Positions 1-8,805 of a stretch of DNA of 64,000 nt are shown here, piece by piece. The notes beneath the pieces are model-generated. The model searched no databases. It was not told the DNA's origin and saw nothing but the letters and a program-made list of their open reading frames with translations. Source of the stretch: Schauerella fraxinea (lineage in GTDB: Bacteria > Pseudomonadota > Gammaproteobacteria > Burkholderiales > Burkholderiaceae_B); contig JAVDKL010000002.1 in NCBI GenBank assembly GCA_030849965.1, forward strand, positions 1 through 64,000, given 5' to 3'. Numbering within the stretch: the first letter of the stretch is position 1; each line of letters begins with the position of its first letter. The position numbers and the translations under genes are program-made.

Positions 1-16
1 TCAGGCTTTTATTCCC

Positions 17-48
17 AAAACCCCGCTGGAGCAATCCAGCGGGGTTTT
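17..48 (+). terminator. Rho-independent terminator of a gene upstream of the window
   Basis: A perfect 14-bp inverted repeat (17-30 and 35-48) with a GCAA loop, A-rich on one side and T-rich on the other, so it could work in both directions. The gene it terminates lies outside the window. Confidence 0.8.
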
Positions 49-75
49 GCCATTGGGAAATCGAAAGGCGCCCCA

Positions 76-133
76 GTAGTTGCACCCCTGTGGTTGCACT
101 TCCAGTGGTAGCACTCCAGTGATTGGACTTCCA
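76..133. repeat. Degenerate 15-bp tandem repeat (4 units)
   Basis: Four consecutive units of 14-15 bp, close to GTGGTTGCACTTCCA, start at 76, 90, 105 and 119, and a decayed fifth begins at 134. No coding frame explains the period. It is one of several arrays of about 15 bp in this window (see 4369, 33262, 58942, 60389). Confidence 0.6.
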
Positions 134-218
134 GTCATCGGATTGATGCTAAACCCCTGAAGCGCTCAGGCCGACCCCCGCGCCTTTGCCCCATCAATGC
201 GTTAAGGGGGAGAACGTT

Positions 219-365
219 ATGATGCAGGGCTATCACCTAATCCTGCATCGGCTGAATGCAACCGACTTCGCGTCAGAGGACACTGTAGTTAGAGCACACT
301 TCGATGTTCGCACTCTCCGTCGAACCCATGACGCGCGCGGGTCCACATCTGGTCTTGGCCAATGA
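219..365 (+). CDS. Possible 48-residue protein, unknown
   Basis: An ATG frame of 48 codons preceded by a good Shine-Dalgarno (AAGGGGGAG, 204-212, six bases from the ATG). The product starts MMQGYHLIL and is rich in Arg and His; no family is recognised. The otherwise gene-free stretch and the ribosome binding site are the only support. A chance frame is quite possible. Confidence 0.2.
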   Translation: MMQGYHLILHRLNATDFASEDTVVRAHFDVRTLRRTHDARGSTSGLGQ

Positions 366-583
366 GGCAACGCGCTCCAGATGTCACGCCCTTGAACGTA
401 TCGCTTAGCGAGCACCTAAACCCCCCAGCTAGTAGTTAGCGTGTTGACTAGAGTGCTGGCGCTTCACTTGCACCACGCGACCGCTAATGTGTCCGCGGCC
501 CGATCGCTGGCAAACGCCAGATTTGGCGAACGTAGCCTAAATGTGGGGTAAGATTCGTGAAAACGACTGTAGGAGCCGTTAAC
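366..583. other. Intergenic stretch without recognisable gene
   Basis: Together with 49-218 this forms the gene-poor first 583 bases. Apart from the 15-bp array and the possible small frame at 219, I see no RNA gene, repeat or convincing promoter. Confidence 0.5.
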
Positions 584-949
584 GTGAATGAAACCCCAAT
601 CCCCGTCAAACCCAAATCGCCTGACTTGAAAATGCTTACGCATATCGCGTACGGCCTCTTTGCGCTGGGCTTTGTGACGAGCGGCGCCTTGTTTGCAGCA
701 ACGCTGGCTGCTGTGGTGTTGATGTACGTGAAGCGGCCCGATACGGCCGGCACACTGTACGCTGCCCACTTCGACTGGATGTTGCGCACGTTCTGGTGGT
801 CGCTGCTTTGGTTGGCCATCAGCTTTATCGCGACCTTCATCTTTATCGGATGGCTGGGCTTTGTCGCTACTTTTGTATGGGTGTTCTACCGCCTGGTTCG
901 CGGCTGGCTTGCCCTGTTTGAAGGTAACCCACCTAGCCAGTACGCTTGA
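584..949 (+). CDS. Small integral membrane protein, COG3671 type
   Basis: Encodes 121 residues. A short polar N-terminus is followed by hydrophobic segments at about residues 21-49, 67-85 and 86-107, separated by the polar stretch KRPDTAGTLYAAHFDW. This layout, with a charged loop containing an AxxHF motif followed by RTFWW, is typical of uncharacterised COG3671 inner-membrane proteins of proteobacteria. The GTG at 584 is chosen because AGGAG (571-575) lies eight bases upstream; an in-frame GTG at 557 would add nine residues but has only a GGGG. The function is unknown. The gene stands alone and ends well before the terminator at 1094. Confidence 0.75.
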   Translation: MNETPIPVKPKSPDLKMLTHIAYGLFALGFVTSGALFAATLAAVVLMYVKRPDTAGTLYAAHFDWMLRTFWWSLLWLAISFIATFIFIGWLGFVATFVWVFYRLVRGWLALFEGNPPSQYA

Positions 950-1093
950 GTGTGTCCCTGCATAAGGGCACCAATGCGGGCATGCATACCTAAGTTGCGC
1001 CAGCAAACGGATTCTTTGAGCGCCGCGCGCGCCGGGGAACGCTGACCAACTGATCGTTTAGCGCCAGAGCGACACCTGGATTGCCCCGAAAAG

Positions 1094-1126
1094 ACACGCT
1101 ACCAAACTTGGTAGCGTGTTTTTTTT
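1094..1126 (+). terminator. Rho-independent terminator
   Basis: An 11-bp perfect stem (1094-1104 with 1109-1119), an AACT loop and a run of eight T (1119-1126). It is the likely terminator of the membrane-protein gene 145 bases upstream. Confidence 0.85.
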
Positions 1127-1435
1127 CACACGCGATGCGGGTGTTTGACGGCGGAGCGTGACCAAAAGCAATGCGGGTTGCTTGGGCAGTCCTTATCTTC
1201 GCGATCGATCAAGGTTTGGCAAAAGGGGCATCGCGCTACAGCCTACAGCGTTGACTGTGGCGCTGGAAATCGATGACGCAGGGATGCAGACCGCGGGATG
1301 GCGACGATATAGGTAGAACGAGTGGGTAGGGACTACGGTGCAGCGCGAGAGCTGCTGGGAAGAATCGACCGCGACAGTACGCATGTCGCGGTGATCGGGC
1401 GGGAGGTGACAGCGCACCTCGCCACCATGGCAGCT
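1127..1435. other. Intergenic stretch, nothing recognised
   Basis: About 310 bases between the terminator and the convergent SWIB gene. Open frames here lack ribosome binding sites and similarity to known families. I see no RNA gene. Confidence 0.5.
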
Positions 1436-1708
1436 TTATTTCAGGTGTGCGTTGACCAGCTTGGTCAATTCAAACATCGAGACTTGATCTTTCTGGAAAA
1501 TCGGGCGCAGCTTGTCGTCTGCATTGATGTTGCGACGGTTCGCGGCATCTTGCAGGTCGTGCTTCTTGATGTACTCCCAGATCTTCTTCGTAACCTCGGT
1601 GCGCGGCACAGCTTCCGACCCGATCACGGCGGCCAGTTCGGCGCTGGGAGTCAAGGGCTTCATGAAAGCCGCGTTAGGCTTGCGCGCGGTTGTGGAGGTA
1701 GTGGCCAT
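1436..1708 (-). CDS. SWIB/MDM2 domain protein
   Basis: Encodes 90 residues. After a Ser/Thr/Arg-rich N-terminus (1-18) the rest is a single SWIB domain: LTPSAELAAVIGSEAVPRTE, then KKIWEYIKKHDLQD, then INADDKLRPIF and a C-terminal helix. This is the bacterial stand-alone form of a fold known from eukaryotic SWI/SNF subunits and chlamydial topoisomerase. Its role in betaproteobacteria is unknown; DNA association is inferred from the basic N-terminus. The start is fixed by AGAAGGAG (complement of 1718-1725), ten bases upstream of the ATG. The gene is monocistronic and divergent from the M20 peptidase. Confidence 0.9.
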   Translation of the reverse strand: MATTSTTARKPNAAFMKPLTPSAELAAVIGSEAVPRTEVTKKIWEYIKKHDLQDAANRRNINADDKLRPIFQKDQVSMFELTKLVNAHLK

Positions 1709-1849
1709 AAGACGGCGCTCCTTCTGGTGATTGGAAAAATGTCCTGCGCCGAAGCATAGCGGTTCCGGATCGTAAAGACAAAGGCATTTATTGTCTGTAG
1801 CAACTAAAATAGAGGATCGTTTCATCCTACTGCCATTCGCCTCGTGACC

Positions 1850-3049
1850 ATGACTGAAGTTACCGCTGCACTCAAGGCTATTCAATCCTTTCATTCCGAT
1901 CTCACCGCCATCCGGCGCGATCTGCACGCGCATCCGGAGCTGGGGTTCGAGGAGGTACGCACCTCGGGCATCGTGGCCGGCGCCCTGGAGGCGATGGGGG
2001 TGGAAGTGCACCGGGGCTATGCCAAGACCGGCGTGGTCGGTGTTATTCGGGGACGGACCAACGATAGTGGTCGTATGATCGGGTTGCGCGCGGATATGGA
2101 CGCGTTGCCCATGACCGAAGACAACAGTTTCAGTCACAAATCGACCAAGTCCGGCCTGATGCACGGCTGTGGGCACGATGGGCACACGACGATTTTGTTG
2201 GGTGCCGCCCGCTATCTGGCGCAGACCCGTAATTTTGACGGCACGGCCGTGTTGATCTTCCAACCCGCAGAAGAGGGGTTGGGCGGCGCGAAGGCGATGT
2301 TGGAAGACGGGCTGTTCGATACGTTCCCATGTGACGCGATTTACGCGATGCATAACTGGCCCGGCCTGCCGCCTAATACGGTGGGTATCAATCCGGGGCC
2401 AATGATGGCCGCAGCCGATCGCTTCGAGGTGGTGATTACGGGCCGCGGCGGTCACGGCGCACATCCTTATCAAACGATCGACCCCGTGCTTGTTGCCGGC
2501 CATGTGATCACGGCGCTGCAAAGTGTGGTGTCGCGCAATGTGAATCCGCTGGATTCTGCCGTGGTGTCGATTGGCTCCTTACAAGCGGGGCACCCGGGCG
2601 CCATGAGCGTGATCCCGAGTGAAGTTCGCCTGGTGGGGACCGTGCGTACGTTTCGCCGCTCCGTGCAGGAGATGGTCGAGACAAGGATGCGCGGCGTGGT
2701 CGAGGGCATTGCAGTGGCTTTTGGCGCCCAGGCCAAGCTCAACTACGAGCGGATGTACCCGGCCACGTTGAATACACCGCAACACGCACAACTAGTGGGC
2801 GATATCGCGACCGATATGCTCGGAAAACAGCAGGTGGTGCGCGACTTGGTGCCGTCGATGGGTTCGGAGGATTTTTCCTTCATGTTGCAGGCACGCCCAG
2901 GCGCCTACTTCCGCGTGGGTCAGGGTGGCGCCGAGGCAGGATGCACGCTGCACAATACGCGGTACGATTTCAACGACGAGATCATTCCGGTCGGGAGTGC
3001 GATGTTTGCTGCCTTGGCCGAAAAAGGAATGCCGCTGGCCGACATCTGA
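1850..3049 (+). CDS. M20 family amidohydrolase (hippurate hydrolase-like)
   Basis: A 399-residue metal-dependent amidohydrolase of peptidase family M20D (hippurate, N-acyl amino acid or IAA-amino acid hydrolase group). Visible metal-site motifs are ADMDALPM (81-88), HGCGHDGH (105-112) and PAEEG (139-143); a lid/dimerisation domain follows (GRGGHGAHP) and the C-terminal metal ligand region is MGSEDFS. There is no signal peptide, so it is cytosolic. Such enzymes remove acyl or aroyl groups from amino acids; the substrate cannot be read from sequence. ATG 1850 is preferred; GTG 1844 is in frame and neither has a clear Shine-Dalgarno. Confidence 0.88.
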   Translation: MTEVTAALKAIQSFHSDLTAIRRDLHAHPELGFEEVRTSGIVAGALEAMGVEVHRGYAKTGVVGVIRGRTNDSGRMIGLRADMDALPMTEDNSFSHKSTKSGLMHGCGHDGHTTILLGAARYLAQTRNFDGTAVLIFQPAEEGLGGAKAMLEDGLFDTFPCDAIYAMHNWPGLPPNTVGINPGPMMAAADRFEVVITGRGGHGAHPYQTIDPVLVAGHVITALQSVVSRNVNPLDSAVVSIGSLQAGHPGAMSVIPSEVRLVGTVRTFRRSVQEMVETRMRGVVEGIAVAFGAQAKLNYERMYPATLNTPQHAQLVGDIATDMLGKQQVVRDLVPSMGSEDFSFMLQARPGAYFRVGQGGAEAGCTLHNTRYDFNDEIIPVGSAMFAALAEKGMPLADI

Positions 3050-3059
3050 TCGTCGCGCG

Positions 3060-3290
3060 CAAATTCGGTTGCGGCCCACTTGTGCTGCCTGTTCGCTGCC
3101 GACTTGCCGCCGAATTAACGCCTATGCCGACTTGCCGCTCATTCAGCCCATCCAGCCCAGTTGCAGCCGACCCGCCGCTCATTTGCCGACCATCTGCCGT
3201 CCCCTTGCCGCCGATTTTCTGCCGAAGAGCCACGTGCCGACGAGCCAACGAGCCGCGTGCCGACCAATTTATCGCTAACCAATAAGTGAC
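3060..3290. repeat. Low-complexity GCCGAC-rich spacer upstream of pyrC
   Basis: The stretch repeats TGCCGAC, TTGCCGC and GAGCC-like words irregularly (more than ten GCCG cores in about 170 bases), with copies at variable 7-28 bp spacing. No protein family is recognised in the overlapping frames. It looks like a decayed short-tandem-repeat array similar in kind to the ftsA-ftsZ spacer. Confidence 0.5.
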
Positions 3291-3298
3291 CTGATTTT

Positions 3299-4363
3299 AT
3301 GACTAGCATCACCATCACCCGGCCCGACGATTGGCATCTGCATTTGCGCGATGGCGAGGCATTGGCTGCCGTTGTGGGCGATACCGCACGGCAGTTTTCG
3401 CGCGCGATCATCATGCCCAATTTGCGTCCGCCCGTGACGACGACCGAGCAGGCGTTGGCGTATCGCGAGCGCATCCTGACGGCGGTGGCCGGTGCTGGCG
3501 TGGCGGCCGATCGTTTTACGCCGCTGATGACGCTTTACCTGACCAATAACACCAGCGCCGAAGAGATCCGGCTCGCCAAAGCGTCTGGCCATGTGTACGC
3601 GGTCAAGCTGTATCCCGCCGGCGCGACGACGAACTCGGATGCGGGGGTGACGGATCTGTTGGGCCATTGCACGGCAGCGCTCGAAGCGTTGCAGGCCTGC
3701 GGCATGCCGCTTCTGGTGCATGGCGAAGTGACCGATCCCGGTATCGATGTGTTCGATCGTGAAGCGATCTTTATCGATCGTGTGATGATTCCGTTGCGTC
3801 GGGCGTTTCCGGAACTCAAAGTGGTGTTCGAGCACATCACGACGCGCGAAGGTGCGCATTATGTGCGCGATGCCGAGGGGCCGGTCGCAGCCACCATCAC
3901 GCCGCAGCACTTGCTTTACAACCGCAATGCGCTGTTTACCGGTGGGGTGCGTCCACATTGGTATTGCTTGCCGATCTTGAAGCGCGAAGTGCATCGCGAG
4001 GCGCTGGTCGAAGCGGCCACTGGTGGCAGCCCGCGCTTCTTTTTGGGCACCGATAGTGCGCCGCATGCACGTGGCCTGAAAGAACATGCCTGTGGCTGCG
4101 CCGGTTGCTACACCGCTCTGCATGCGATGGCGTTGTACGCGCAGGCTTTCGAGGCGGTGGGCCGTATCGACAAACTCGAGGCGTTTGCGAGCTTCCACGG
4201 CCCTGACTTCTATAGCCTGCCGCGCAACACCGACACGCTTACGTTGGTGCGTGAGGAGACGGTGGTGCCTGACGAGTTGCCGTTCGGCAATACGACGCTG
4301 GTGCCGCTGGCAGCCGGTGAGTCGTTGTCGTGGCGCGCCTTGGTGGATACGGCGGCTGCTTAA
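3299..4363 (+). CDS. pyrC: Dihydroorotase, class II
   Basis: Encodes 354 residues and catalyses N-carbamoyl-L-aspartate to dihydroorotate in de novo pyrimidine synthesis. All class II zinc-site elements are present: HLHLRDG (13-19), the lysine that becomes carboxylated in VKLYPAG (K103), LVHGEV, FEHITT, and the aspartate in LGTDSAPH. The length matches the E. coli enzyme (about 348). It stands alone here. It matters because the second dihydroorotase-like gene at 59.7 kb lacks these residues, so this copy is the likely functional enzyme. A 15-bp repeat array starts six bases after its stop, followed by a strong terminator. Confidence 0.95.
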   Translation: MTSITITRPDDWHLHLRDGEALAAVVGDTARQFSRAIIMPNLRPPVTTTEQALAYRERILTAVAGAGVAADRFTPLMTLYLTNNTSAEEIRLAKASGHVYAVKLYPAGATTNSDAGVTDLLGHCTAALEALQACGMPLLVHGEVTDPGIDVFDREAIFIDRVMIPLRRAFPELKVVFEHITTREGAHYVRDAEGPVAATITPQHLLYNRNALFTGGVRPHWYCLPILKREVHREALVEAATGGSPRFFLGTDSAPHARGLKEHACGCAGCYTALHAMALYAQAFEAVGRIDKLEAFASFHGPDFYSLPRNTDTLTLVREETVVPDELPFGNTTLVPLAAGESLSWRALVDTAAA

Positions 4364-4368
4364 GCACG

Positions 4369-4413
4369 GAGCCGGGCAAAGCAGAGCCGAGCAAAGCAGA
4401 GCCAGGCACAGCA
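4369..4413. repeat. 15-bp tandem repeat, three units
   Basis: Three contiguous 15-bp units close to GAGCCGAGCAAAGCA (4369-4383, 4384-4398, 4399-4413; two to four differences between units). The array lies between the pyrC stop and its terminator, in non-coding DNA. Confidence 0.75.
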
Positions 4414-4420
4414 GGAGCGA

Positions 4421-4447
4421 AAAAAACCGGCCATGGCCGGTTTTTTT
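4421..4447. terminator. Bidirectional rho-independent terminator between pyrC and uup
   Basis: ACCGGC/GCCGGT stem flanked by an A run (4420-4426) and a T run (4441-4447), so it can terminate both convergent genes. A second hairpin at 4460-4485 (AATAAGGCGGC / GCCGCCTTATT) follows but lacks a T tract. Confidence 0.85.
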
Positions 4448-4501
4448 CTCAAGACCCTGAATAAGGCGGCGCGTGCCGCCTTATTCATTTAACGGCAAGC
4501 A

Positions 4502-6331
4502 TCATCCGCCGTTTTGCTTGGCTTCGAGCTTTTCCCAGCGTTCGAATTTCGTCTCGAGCGTGGATTGCAGCACCGCCAGGCGTTCGTTGACGCGCTCGAC
4601 TTCAGCCGGATCTTCGCGATACAGCATGCCGTCGGCCAAGGTGGCTGAGAGCGTGGTTTGCTCGGCTTCGATGGCGGCGATCTCTTCGGGCAGCGTATCG
4701 ATCTCTTTCTGTTCCCAACTGCTCAAGCGCACACGCTTCGTGGCTTTGGCGGGCTCGGGCACCGGTTCAGGGGTGCTGTCTGCCAGGTCGGCCACGTCCA
4801 TGTTGTCGGCAAGCGTGGTGGGCGCGGCAGGCGCGGCGGGACGCTGGGCGACCCAGTCATCGTAGCCGCCCACGTAGTCGCGCCAGTGACCGTTGCCTTC
4901 GTAGGCGATGGTCTGCGTGATGACGTTATTGAGGAACACCCGATCGTGGCTGACGAGAAGCACGGTGCCGCGATATTCCTGCAGCAGCTCTTCGAGCAGC
5001 TCGAGCGTCTCGATATCCAGATCGTTGGTGGGTTCGTCCAGCACGAGCACGTTGGTGGGACGGGCAAACAGCCGCGCCAGCAGCAAGCGGGCACGCTCGC
5101 CGCCTGAGAGGCTGCTGACCGGCGAGTTGGCGCGCGCCGGCGAGAAGAGAAAGTCGCCCAGGTAGCTCTTGACGTGCTTGCGCTCGTTGCCGATTTCGAC
5201 CCATTCGCTACCCGGGTTGATCACGTCGACCAACGAGGCGTTTTCGTCGAGTTGCGAGCGCATCTGGTCGAAGTAGGCGACCGAGACGTTGGTGCCCATG
5301 CGGGTGGTGCCGGTATCGGGTTGTAGTTCGCCCAGAATGAGTTTGAGCAGTGTGGTCTTGCCGGCGCCGTTGGGGCCGACGATACCGATCCGGTCGCCGC
5401 GCATGACGGTGGTGCTGTAGCCTTCGACCACCACGCGGTTGCCGAAGCGTTTGCCGACGTTTTCGAGTTCGCCGACGAGCTTGCCCGAGCGTTGGCCTTC
5501 GGCCAGCGCCAGCGACACATTGCCCACACGATCGCGGCGCTCGGCGCGGTCCACCCGAAGTTGTTCAAGGCGGCGCACGCGGCCTTCATTGCGTGTGCGG
5601 CGAGCTTCGACGCCCTTGCGGATCCAGACTTCTTCTTGCGCGAGCAACTTATCGAAGCGCGCATTCTCCAGGCGCTCGGACTCCAGGAACTGGGCCTTGC
5701 GAACCTGCCACTGCGAGAAGTTGCCGGGGAAGCTCAGCAGGCGGCCGCGATCGAGTTCGACGATACGGGTGGTGATGGCATCGAGGAAGCGCCGATCGTG
5801 GGTGATGATGACCGAGGCGCCGCGCCAGGTGCGCAACATGTCCTCGAGCCAGGCGATCCCTTCGAAGTCCAGGTGGTTGGTCGGCTCATCCAGCAGCAGC
5901 AAATCGGGCTCGCCGGCCAAGGCGCGGGCCAGAGCGACGCGCTTGCGGGTACCGCCGGACAGGCCTGCGATGTGAGCATCGGGCGGCAGACGCAGGCGTT
6001 CGAGCAGGGCGCTCACGCGCGAGGGGCGCGCCCAGTCTTCGCTGTCTTCGTCCATATCGCAGACGGTATCGAAGATGGTGCGCGAATCGTCGAGTTCAGG
6101 CTCTTGCTCGACCGTGGCGACCACGAGGCCGGACGACCGGGCGATGTCGCCGTCGTCAGGCTGCGAGCGGCCGTCCAGCAGGCGCAGGAGCGATGACTTG
6201 CCGGCGCCGTTACGGCCGATCAGACCGATGCGCTCACCAGACTGAATGACAAAATCGGCGTGGTTGAGCAGGGGGTGGTGGCCGAAGGCCAACTGAATAT
6301 CGCTGAGGGTAATGAGTGAGGTGGGCGCCAT
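4502..6331 (-). CDS. uup: ABC-F family ATPase Uup
   Basis: A soluble 609-residue tandem ABC ATPase of the ABC-F class. The first cassette has Walker A GRNGAGKSS (39-47), the signature LSGGTRKR and LLLDEPTNHLD; the second has GPNGAGKTT, LSGGERAR and LVLDEPTNDLD. Between them lies the ABC-F linker rich in Arg/Glu. A C-terminal helical extension (SSWEQKEIDTLPEEIAAIEA onward) is the coiled-coil domain that distinguishes Uup from EttA. Uup-type proteins bind the ribosome or branched DNA and affect transposon excision and ribosome function. The start at 6331 (MAPTSLITLSD) is taken because the further upstream ATG would add a 19-residue tail unlike the family. Confidence 0.92.
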   Translation of the reverse strand: MAPTSLITLSDIQLAFGHHPLLNHADFVIQSGERIGLIGRNGAGKSSLLRLLDGRSQPDDGDIARSSGLVVATVEQEPELDDSRTIFDTVCDMDEDSEDWARPSRVSALLERLRLPPDAHIAGLSGGTRKRVALARALAGEPDLLLLDEPTNHLDFEGIAWLEDMLRTWRGASVIITHDRRFLDAITTRIVELDRGRLLSFPGNFSQWQVRKAQFLESERLENARFDKLLAQEEVWIRKGVEARRTRNEGRVRRLEQLRVDRAERRDRVGNVSLALAEGQRSGKLVGELENVGKRFGNRVVVEGYSTTVMRGDRIGIVGPNGAGKTTLLKLILGELQPDTGTTRMGTNVSVAYFDQMRSQLDENASLVDVINPGSEWVEIGNERKHVKSYLGDFLFSPARANSPVSSLSGGERARLLLARLFARPTNVLVLDEPTNDLDIETLELLEELLQEYRGTVLLVSHDRVFLNNVITQTIAYEGNGHWRDYVGGYDDWVAQRPAAPAAPTTLADNMDVADLADSTPEPVPEPAKATKRVRLSSWEQKEIDTLPEEIAAIEAEQTTLSATLADGMLYREDPAEVERVNERLAVLQSTLETKFERWEKLEAKQNGG

Positions 6332-6566
6332 AACATCCGTGAACTGGAAACGGGGCGCGACCGCGCAATCACGCAGTACGCCCTTCAATAGCCTCTATTG
6401 TCTCAGGAACGGGCAATGTGCGTGACCGTGCGGCAGTTCTAAAGCACGAAAACTGTGGTTTTGTGAGCAACTTCGGCGCTGATCGACGCAAATATTTGCA
6501 TGTTTGCGGCGCGCGCCGGGACCTGCACGACCCGACATTGCGCCGAATGTTCTAGAATGGCGGCGC
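6332..6566. other. Divergent regulatory spacer uup / rnpB
   Basis: 235 bases between the uup start and the 5' end of RNase P RNA. A TAGAAT box at 6553-6558 lies 8-9 bases before the predicted rnpB 5' end and may be its -10 element; no good -35 is visible. Nothing else recognised. Confidence 0.4.
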
Positions 6567-6981
6567 AAAGCGGATCGGGCAATCGCGTTGCGGCTTGCCG
6601 CATCGAGGAAGGTCCGGACTCCACAGGGCAGGGTAGCGGCTAACGGCCGCCCGGCGGCGCGGCGGGTGCAAATCCATCGCGTGAGATTGAGGAACAGGGC
6701 CACAGAGACGAGTCTGTCAGGTGGGCGTGCATAACGCACTGGTACGGCCACTCCGTACTGCGCGTGTCGGCAACGATGCGCGGCCTGGCAGGGTGAAACG
6801 CGGCAACCTCTACCCGGAGCAACATCAAATAGGCACGCGTGGCGTTTTCGGATGCCGAAGGGCGGCTCGCTCAAGCGTGCGGGTAGATGGCTAGATCGGG
6901 TCAGCAATGGCTCGGCGAGAGGAATGATTGCCCGTCGGACTCACGTTCGACGTACAGAATCCGGCCTATAGATCCGCTTTG
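6567..6981 (+). ncRNA. rnpB: RNase P RNA, bacterial type A
   Basis: Ribozyme subunit of RNase P, which cleaves 5' leaders from tRNA precursors. The 5' and 3' ends pair to form helix P1 (AAAGCGGATC at 6567-6576 with GATCCGCTTT at 6971-6980). The invariant core is visible: GAGGAAGGTCCGGACTCC (6605-6622), GAAACGCGGCAACCTCTACC in the middle, and CAGAATCCGGCCTAT near the 3' end. The length of about 415 nt is normal for a betaproteobacterium. Exact ends are estimated from P1 to within a few bases. The position just upstream of the dcw cluster is shared with Bordetella-type genomes, as far as I recall. Confidence 0.93.
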
Positions 6982-7111
6982 CACACCCCATTTTTCCTTG
7001 AATATTCAACTGCTTGTAAGCGGTTACTGCAACACGTCCCGTTCAAACGTAATAACGGTGACAAATTCGTGACTGCCCCAAGCTTGATCAAACACTTTGA
7101 GTTCAATTTGT

Positions 7112-7137
7112 AACCCCCTGATTTGTTAGGGGGTTTT
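7112..7137 (+). terminator. Rho-independent terminator upstream of mraZ
   Basis: An 8-bp stem AACCCCCT / AGGGGGTT with an eight-base loop, followed by TTTTGATTTT. It separates rnpB transcription from the division cluster; 130 bases between the rnpB end and this hairpin contain no recognised gene. Confidence 0.75.
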
Positions 7138-7202
7138 GATTTTGCTCACTTTGCAAACATCCTCTAAGTCCTTGTTGTGATTGAAAAAAGTGCAACCGTA
7201 GC

Positions 7203-7231
7203 TTGACCCGCTATTCCCGTTCCCGTAGAGT
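7203..7231 (+). promoter_or_regulatory. Predicted sigma-70 promoter of the dcw cluster
   Basis: TTGACC (7203-7208), a 17-bp spacer and TAGAGT (7226-7231). Predicted transcription start near 7238, 36 bases before the mraZ start codon. The -10 element overlaps the first MraZ box. Confidence 0.65.
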
Positions 7232-7264
7232 GGGAAAAAGTAGGATTTAGTGCAATTAAGTGGG
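7230..7264 (+). promoter_or_regulatory. MraZ operator: four boxes at exact 10-bp spacing
   Basis: The boxes GTGGG (7230), GTAGG (7240), GTGCA (7250) and GTGGG (7260) recur every 10 bp on the same face of the helix. Known MraZ operators are direct TGGG-type repeats with 10-bp period in the mraZ promoter. The first and fourth boxes are consensus and the middle two are weaker. The placement over the -10 box and the start of transcription fits autorepression of the division operon. Confidence 0.75.
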
Positions 7265-7273
7265 GTGCATGGG

Positions 7274-7702
7274 GTGTTTCAAGGAAGCAGCGCGTTAACG
7301 CTGGATGCCAAGGGGCGGATTTCGATTCCGACTCGGCACCGCGACGCGCTCGTTTCCCAGGCCGAAGGCCGTTTGACGCTTACCCGCCACCCCGACGGCT
7401 GTTTGCTGGTGTATCCGCGGCATGAGTGGGAAAAGAAGCGCGAGCAGATCGCCGCTTTTCCGATGACGGCGCGTGCGCTGCAGCGCCTGCTGCTCGGTAA
7501 TGCACAGGATGTTGAACTGGATGGATCCGGTCGCGTGCTGATTGCGCCCGAATTGCGCAGTGCCGCGAACATGAACCGGGAAGCCATGCTCCTCGGTATG
7601 GGTTCGCACTTTGAACTATGGGATGCCGCAACCTTGGCCGCGCGTGAAGCGGAAGATTTGGCCAAGGGTATGCCGGACGTTTTGAATCAGTTTTCCTTCT
7701 GA
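7274..7702 (+). CDS. mraZ: Transcriptional regulator MraZ
   Basis: A 142-residue AbrB-fold DNA-binding protein, first gene of the dcw cluster and its autorepressor. Two AbrB half-domains are visible: [22 protein letters not shown] at the N-terminus and [17 protein letters not shown] (about residues 78-94); each contains the DxxGR motif used for octamer-ring DNA contact. The GTG at 7274 is chosen because the family starts at (M)FQGSSxLTLD; the frame is open upstream to 7250, but that would place the start inside the operator. Confidence 0.93.
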   Translation: MFQGSSALTLDAKGRISIPTRHRDALVSQAEGRLTLTRHPDGCLLVYPRHEWEKKREQIAAFPMTARALQRLLLGNAQDVELDGSGRVLIAPELRSAANMNREAMLLGMGSHFELWDAATLAAREAEDLAKGMPDVLNQFSF

Positions 7703-7710
7703 TATCGGTT

Positions 7711-8805
7711 ATGGGTTTTGAACATCGGCCGGTGCTCCTGGCGCCGACGGTAGATGCGTTGTTGGTGCCTGATTTCGGCCAACGCGGTCACCGTCTGAGC
7801 GACGAAGAAAGCGAAGCGGAGTACGAGCGCCGCCGTCGTGGCGTTTTTGTGGACGGTACTTTCGGCCGGGGCGGGCACACGCGCGAATTGTTGTCGCGTC
7901 TGGCGTCGACGGCACGCGTGGTGGTGTTCGACAAGGACCCGCAGGCGATTGCCGTGGCGCGTGACCTGGCGGCGAGCGACGCTCGCGTGACCGTGGTTCA
8001 CGATGGATTTTCGAGCATGCCCGAGGCGCTGGCCGAACACGGTATTGCTCAGATCGACGGCGTGATGCTGGATCTGGGCATATCTTCGCCGCAAATCGAC
8101 GATGCCGAACGAGGTTTTTCTTTCATGCGCGAAGGTCCCCTGGACATGCGCATGGATACGACGCGCGGCCCTACGGCGGCGCAGTGGCTGGCAGATGCCA
8201 GTATTGATGAGATGCGGGAGGTCATAGCAACTTATGGCGAAGAACGGTTTGCTTTTCAGATTGCAAAAACGATTGCAGCTCGCCGCGCAGCAGGGCCGCT
8301 GCGCACCACGCTCGACCTTGCCGAGCTCGTCGCCGGCACCGTCCGCACGCGCGAAAAGGGCCAACATCCGGCCACACGCACCTTTCAGGCTTTACGGATT
8401 TACCTCAATCGCGAGCTCGAGGAGCTGTCTAGCGCCCTCGCGTCAGCGCTGACGTTACTGGCACCCGCCGGACGTCTGGCCGTGATCAGCTTTCATTCGC
8501 TTGAAGATCGCATGGTCAAGCAATGCATCGCCGCGGCTGCGCGTCCAGGTGAAGCCATGGCGCGTTTGCCGATCCGCGAAAGTGAAATGCCCCAGCCGCT
8601 GTATCGGTCGCTGGGGCGTGTGCTTGCCGACGACGAAGAAATCGCCGGCAATGCGCGTTCGCGTTCGGCCGTGCTGCGTGTGGCCGAACGGACCGATACG
8701 CCCCTGGATGCCGCCGGCGCCGCGCACTTCGTGGGGTCGGGCAGCCTGCCGAGCGAACAACGCGCCGCCACGCCTGGCCGCAGCCGTCGCAAGGGAGCGC
8801 ACTGA
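7711..8805 (+). CDS. rsmH: 16S rRNA (cytosine-1402-N4)-methyltransferase
   Basis: Encodes 364 residues; formerly MraW. SAM-dependent methylation of C1402 in the ribosomal P site. Motifs: [13 protein letters not shown] at the N-terminus, the SAM loop [40 protein letters not shown] and [12 protein letters not shown]. It is longer than the usual 310 residues because of an acidic/basic insert at about residues 25-45 ([17 protein letters not shown]) and a C-terminal Arg-rich tail of about 40 residues. It follows mraZ by eight bases and its TGA overlaps the ftsL ATG by one base. Confidence 0.95.
   Translation: MGFEHRPVLLAPTVDALLVPDFGQRGHRLSDEESEAEYERRRRGVFVDGTFGRGGHTRELLSRLASTARVVVFDKDPQAIAVARDLAASDARVTVVHDGFSSMPEALAEHGIAQIDGVMLDLGISSPQIDDAERGFSFMREGPLDMRMDTTRGPTAAQWLADASIDEMREVIATYGEERFAFQIAKTIAARRAAGPLRTTLDLAELVAGTVRTREKGQHPATRTFQALRIYLNRELEELSSALASALTLLAPAGRLAVISFHSLEDRMVKQCIAAAARPGEAMARLPIRESEMPQPLYRSLGRVLADDEEIAGNARSRSAVLRVAERTDTPLDAAGAAHFVGSGSLPSEQRAATPGRSRRKGAH

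Noticed and set aside
233-415. A 60-codon minus-strand frame opposite the possible small gene at 219.
   Set aside because: No ribosome binding site, Arg-rich chance composition, no family.
4460-4485. Second hairpin after pyrC as a separate terminator.
   Set aside because: The stem is good, but no T tract follows on either strand; the A/T-flanked hairpin at 4421 suffices.
6928-7113. A 61-codon plus-strand frame ending at the terminator before mraZ.
   Set aside because: It begins inside the RNase P RNA and has no ribosome binding site; the terminator belongs to the RNA or readthrough.
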